16,187 nucleotides of DNA from Gemmatimonadota bacterium (GTDB lineage: Bacteria; Gemmatimonadota; Gemmatimonadetes; Longimicrobiales; Gaopeijiaceae), in assembly GCA_016209995.1 (NCBI GenBank), contig JACQVC010000179.1:1-16187 (forward strand), given 5' to 3'. The translations under genes were made by a program, and so were the position numbers. Below, piece after piece: positions 13,533-16,187 of the stretch. How positions within the stretch are numbered: position 1 is the stretch's first letter; every line of letters begins with the position of its first letter. The notes under the pieces were generated by a model. That model made no database searches and was not told the DNA's origin. It saw only the letters and a program-made list of their open reading frames with translations.

Positions 13533-13859
13533 CTACGACCCTAAGGAGGTCTTGGCAGCCCCGCTGCCCCACTGCTGTACGGTGACCCAGACTTCGCGCG
13601 CCAGATCCACTCCCTGCGGGAAATGAGACAGCAGGTCGGCCCGCAGTCTCGGAGCGTGCTCGCTCAGGTAGCGATCGAGGGCCGCCTGGTTCGGAGCCTG
13701 ATACTGCGTGCGGTAGCGATCGGACCCGACGCGGGCGAGCACCGCCCCGAGGAAACAACGGGTGGCCAACACGTCGGGAATGTGTCGATCTCGTATGTAG
13801 CGCTCGTACCGCTCGACCAGCCCAGCCTGCACCATGGCCGTCACCTCGTACAGGACCAT
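13533..13859 (-). CDS. DUF4286 family protein
   Basis: A 108-residue cytoplasmic protein. The N-terminus MVLYEVTAMV and the stretch RYERYIRDRHIPDVLAT followed by F36 (18-36) match the DUF4286 pattern (Iyev-W-HIPevL-T--F), a small ferredoxin-like alpha/beta domain of unknown function. ATG13859 is well supported by GAGAGG eight bases upstream. The last residues and the TAG stop lie in sequence (CCCTCTAA CTCGCTAC GACCCTAA on the + strand) that looks like a decayed form of the 8-bp repeat at 2904-2951. It lies 78 bp after the Bor-like gene and 44 bp before the M55 peptidase, all on the - strand. No function can be assigned. Confidence 0.85.
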   Translation of the reverse strand: MVLYEVTAMVQAGLVERYERYIRDRHIPDVLATRCFLGAVLARVGSDRYRTQYQAPNQAALDRYLSEHAPRLRADLLSHFPQGVDLAREVWVTVQQWGSGAAKTSLGS

Positions 13860-13937
13860 AGGATTCCCCTCTCCAGCTGGCTACATGCAGGCACGCGCCA
13901 GGCGCGGATAGACGGATAACCGTTGAGGGTGCTCAAT

Positions 13938-14351
13938 CTAATGTCTCCGCTCTCCTCCTCGACTCGGCGTCAGACCCAACCCCTCCAGATCGGGCGCGGG
14001 CGCATGGGGCTCGAGATCGCCGGACGGGCGCAGGGCCGTCGCGTCCTGCTGCATGCCGCCGGCCGCGGCGCACGTGACCTTGATCGACATCGGCGTGTAG
14101 ATACTGAACGTCAAGATGTTCGCCACCTGATTCAAGAACGAGAGCCGGGTCTCCACGCGAGCGACTCCTGTCGGGCAGCGTTGCTGCGTTTCCACAGTCG
14201 ACGGCGGTACCAAACCATATACAAACCCGTGGGCCCAAGGCCTCTCGATGGTTTGCAGCGACGGCGTGAGGCCAGTGTCTATGGTCGCGTGATAGCAGCC
14301 GGACAGCATGAGCACAGCGATCGCCGTTACAGCTGATCCAACGTAGCGCAT
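13938..14351 (-). CDS. Bor-like lipoprotein with C-terminal extension
   Basis: Probable outer-membrane lipoprotein related to phage lambda Bor (serum resistance). The 137-residue product has a hydrophobic signal and a lipobox LSGC at 16-19 (lipid-acceptor Cys19). The body aligns with Bor in its order of elements: WAHGFVYGL (39-47), CPTGVARVET (59-68) around a conserved Cys, then the hallmark LSFLNQVANILTFSIYTPMS (70-89) and VTC (92-94). Lambda Bor is about 97 residues; this protein has some 40 extra Pro/Gly/Arg-rich C-terminal residues. ATG14351 has AAGGA ten bases upstream. No phage gene is nearby, so the protein is chromosomal here. It lies 93 bp downstream of the beta-lactamase-fold gene. 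Confidence 0.82.
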   Translation of the reverse strand: MRYVGSAVTAIAVLMLSGCYHATIDTGLTPSLQTIERPWAHGFVYGLVPPSTVETQQRCPTGVARVETRLSFLNQVANILTFSIYTPMSIKVTCAAAGGMQQDATALRPSGDLEPHAPAPDLEGLGLTPSRGGERRH

Positions 14352-14388
14352 AACGGAGTCGTCCTTTCCCGTGGAGTGAATGAATGAA

Positions 14389-14431
14389 GGGACGACCTGT
14401 CCCGCAAACGGAGTCCCTTTCCCCCTGGGAC
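14389..14431 (-). terminator. two short GGGAC/GTCCC hairpins after the beta-lactamase-fold gene
   Basis: GTCCC-9-GGGAC (14413-14431) and GGGAC-5-GTCCC (14389-14403) lie 14 and 42 bp past the hydrolase stop in the direction of transcription. Stems are only 5 bp and there is no clear T-tract, so termination is tentative. The same region must also serve the Bor-like gene's leader. Confidence 0.25.
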
Positions 14432-14444
14432 CGCTCCCGAAGCC

Positions 14445-15677
14445 TCAGTTCAGCACAGCCTGCTGGATCAGCGTCTTGAAGCGCTGGCGTAGTGAATCTG
14501 GGTTGGGTGGCGAGCTTTGCGTCATCAGGATGGTGACCATCTCTGTCGTCGGATCGACCCAGAAAATCGTGCCGGCTGTGCCGTCCCAGCCGTATTCGCC
14601 ACGGTTCGCGGGATAGCTCAATGCGGACGGATCCATGACTACGTTCACGTTCGCCAGCCCCCAACCCATCGCCCCACCGCGCGCGGCCAGCACCTCTGGG
14701 GACAGCCCGTTGCCGGTCATCATATTGACGGTCCGCTCGCTCAGGATGCGGACGCCGTCGAGCTGTCCCCGGTTGAGAAGCATGAGGCTGAACCGCAGGA
14801 AGTCCGGAACCGTGCAGACCAGGCCGACCGCCCCTTCGAGCAGAGCCGGTCGCTCGGTGAACGGCACCTCCTCGATCTCCACGGGCGTCAGGCCCCCGCC
14901 AGCCTCCGGCCGGTACACGGTCGCCAGCCGCGCACGCTGCTCGGGCCGGACCCAGAACCCCACGTCCAGCATGCCCAGCGGTCGGAACACGCGCTCCTCC
15001 AGAAAGACGTCGAGCGGCTGACCCGACCAGATCTCCACAAGTCGTCCCAGCACCGTCGTAGCCTCGCTGTAGCGAAACCGCGTGCCCGGATCCTCCATCA
15101 GCGGGGTGCGAACGACGTTCGCGATGAACCGAGGCAGCGGGTCGGCGCGAGATCTGACTCCTGCACGCGCGTACAGCTCCGACGTGCGGTGGCTCAGGCC
15201 CGAGGTATGGAGCAGCAGATCCCTGACCGTGATGTCGCGCGTCAGAGCCCGGGTTGCGCCGTCCGGCGAGGCGAAGACCCGGACATCGCGGAACTCGGGC
15301 AAGTACTTCGACACGGCGTCATCCAGGCCGAAGCGGCCCTCCTCGTACAGCATCATCACGGCTACGGCCGTCACCGGCTTGCTCATCGAGTAGATGCGGA
15401 AGATCGACCGCTCGGTCATGGGTGCCCGCGTGCTCAGGTCCTGAACGCCGACCGCTTCCAGGTAGGCCAGCCTGCCTTTGCGAGCGACCGCGGCTACCGC
15501 ACCGGCGATCTTCTGCTCCGCCACGTAGCGAGCCAGCAGGGCCGTAGCCTCGTGCAGTCCCTCCGGCGCCAGCCCGACCGTCTCCGGCGCCGCCCGCGCC
15601 AGCGGGCTCTGCGCCGCAACCACAGGGGTCGAGGTCAGTAGCCAAAGACCGAGTGCGAGGAGCTTCGAGCTGATCAT
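14445..15677 (-). CDS. secreted serine hydrolase, beta-lactamase/EstB family (class C fold)
   Basis: Periplasmic serine hydrolase, 410 residues, of the beta-lactamase-related/DD-peptidase/esterase family. A signal peptide occupies about 1-23 (LLALGLWLLTSTPVVAAQS). The catalytic SxxK is S97-M-S-K100 within SIFRIYSMSKP, the second motif is Y203-S-E, and WDGTAGT (364-370) supplies the third active-site strand. The HTSGL element (157-161) is typical. The second motif reads YSE, not the YxN of true class C beta-lactamases, which favours an esterase or peptidase role over drug resistance. ATG15677 has only a weak ribosome-binding site; the DUF3500 gene ends 19 bp upstream, so read-through translation or co-transcription is likely. 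Substrate unknown. Confidence 0.92.
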   Translation of the reverse strand: MISSKLLALGLWLLTSTPVVAAQSPLARAAPETVGLAPEGLHEATALLARYVAEQKIAGAVAAVARKGRLAYLEAVGVQDLSTRAPMTERSIFRIYSMSKPVTAVAVMMLYEEGRFGLDDAVSKYLPEFRDVRVFASPDGATRALTRDITVRDLLLHTSGLSHRTSELYARAGVRSRADPLPRFIANVVRTPLMEDPGTRFRYSEATTVLGRLVEIWSGQPLDVFLEERVFRPLGMLDVGFWVRPEQRARLATVYRPEAGGGLTPVEIEEVPFTERPALLEGAVGLVCTVPDFLRFSLMLLNRGQLDGVRILSERTVNMMTGNGLSPEVLAARGGAMGWGLANVNVVMDPSALSYPANRGEYGWDGTAGTIFWVDPTTEMVTILMTQSSPPNPDSLRQRFKTLIQQAVLN

Positions 15678-15696
15678 GGTCGCATCCGCACCGCAC

Positions 15697-16187
15697 TCAG
15701 TGCCGCACGTCCCTCAGGTGTTCGCGCAGTACATCCCGGCCGAAATCGCCGCTGAAATCGCGCCACACCGAGTGAATGTGGTTCCCGTCGTTCTGCGTGT
15801 TGTCGTATTCGATCAAAAACGTGGGGCCCTGCACCCGGTAGTAATGTCTCTTCCCCCGCTCCACCTCGCCGGCCCAGGCAAACGTGATGTTGCCCAGCCC
15901 CGCCTCGCGAAGCCGCGCCAGCCGCGCAGCCGCCAGATCATCGGCCATCAGCGACGTGTACGCCTCGATGAGCTTCATGAGCAGATCGCGCTGCGAGGCC
16001 GTGAGATCCGACGCCTTGATGCCAACCGGCGCGAGGGGGTCGATGTCGAGCGAAGCCTCCGTGAGGATGTCGGCCGGAGCCACACTGGCGATGATCACCG
16101 TCGCGCGCCGTCTCGCATCGAGCGCCCCCAAGAGCGCGCGCGCCGCGTCCTCCTCCGCTGCCAGAGCTCGAAAGCCGACTCTCGGAC
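15697..16187 (-). CDS. DUF3500 protein, C-terminal part (5' end outside window)
   Basis: The frame stays open to the right edge (last full codon ends at 16185) with sequence that fits the family, so the real start is beyond the window. A TTG at 16131 is not a likely start. The visible 163 residues begin RVGFRALAAEEDAARALLGA. They end with the strongly conserved C-terminus of DUF3500: FAWAGEVERGKRHYYRVQGP, FLIEYDNTQNDGNHIHSVWR and DFGRDVLREHL. The N-terminal part, often carrying the export signal and the GHH motif, is not visible. Function is unknown. It is 19 bp upstream of the secreted hydrolase on the same strand and probably its operon partner. Confidence 0.9.
   Translation of the reverse strand, partial: PRVGFRALAAEEDAARALLGALDARRRATVIIASVAPADILTEASLDIDPLAPVGIKASDLTASQRDLLMKLIEAYTSLMADDLAAARLARLREAGLGNITFAWAGEVERGKRHYYRVQGPTFLIEYDNTQNDGNHIHSVWRDFSGDFGRDVLREHLRDVRH

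Noticed and set aside
12061..13626. 521-codon open frame on the + strand
   Set aside because: It runs antisense across the Mpo1-like and M55 genes, which have clear motifs; the + strand product is low-complexity Arg/His/Pro-rich.
13938..14351. Prophage remnant suggested by the Bor-like gene
   Set aside because: No other phage gene, integrase or attachment-site repeat is visible, and the neighbours are chromosomal envelope genes.
14517..15641. 374-codon open frame on the + strand
   Set aside because: Exact shadow of the beta-lactamase-fold gene; no family features.
14445..15677. True antibiotic-resistance beta-lactamase
   Set aside because: The second motif is YSE, not YxN, and the third motif is WDGTAGT, not KTG; it fits the EstB/beta-lactamase-related esterase group better.

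Overview
The window reads as an ordinary chromosomal stretch of a GC-rich, diderm-type bacterium. All protein genes are unidirectional blocks of intact, mostly soluble or lipoprotein genes. No tRNA, rRNA, transposase, integrase or CRISPR array is visible. A short RpoD/SigA-like sigma factor, two DinB/YfiT-like proteins, a secreted M55 peptidase, a DUF3500 protein and several lipoproteins together suggest Gemmatimonadota or a neighbouring phylum. That assignment is inference from gene content and style only.

Layout. Positions 14-118 hold a probable, 5'-incomplete cobalamin riboswitch followed by btuF-btuC-btuD on the + strand (144-2814), with start/stop overlaps at both junctions: a vitamin B12 ABC importer. 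A convergent junction with a hairpin and a striking 8-bp tandem repeat (2904-2951) separates it from rsgA (ribosome-assembly GTPase) and a sigma-70 gene on the - strand (2948-4928). A 309-bp divergent control region (4929-5237) leads to a + strand PP2C phosphatase (5238-6017). That gene meets the next - strand block at a second convergent junction, which carries a terminator-like hairpin and a second copy of the same 8-bp repeat family (6092-6126).

From 6104 to the right edge everything is on the - strand. Block A (transcribed right to left from 9397) is a membrane diguanylate cyclase, a YfiT/DinB-like enzyme, an EVE-domain protein and a SAMHD1/dGTPase-like HD phosphohydrolase. Block B (10937 down to 9467) is MsrA, a DUF411 metal-binding lipoprotein and a 72-residue membrane protein. 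Block C (12049 down to 11027) is a second DinB-like enzyme followed 6 bp later by a GNAT acetyltransferase. Block D (from beyond 16187 down to 12239) is a DUF3500 protein (cut by the window edge), a secreted beta-lactamase-fold hydrolase, a Bor-like lipoprotein, a DUF4286 protein, a secreted DppA-type M55 aminopeptidase and an Mpo1-like (DUF962) membrane protein.

The genes form a mix of housekeeping (B12 import, ribosome assembly, transcription), signalling (PP2C, GGDEF) and stress or detoxification functions (MsrA, DinB/YfiT, DUF411). No clear new multi-gene system is evident. The observations most worth a second look are the 8-bp repeat arrays that embed gene stop codons and put stops in all frames, the HD-EVE-DinB-GGDEF gene set, and the Bor-like lipoprotein outside any phage context.
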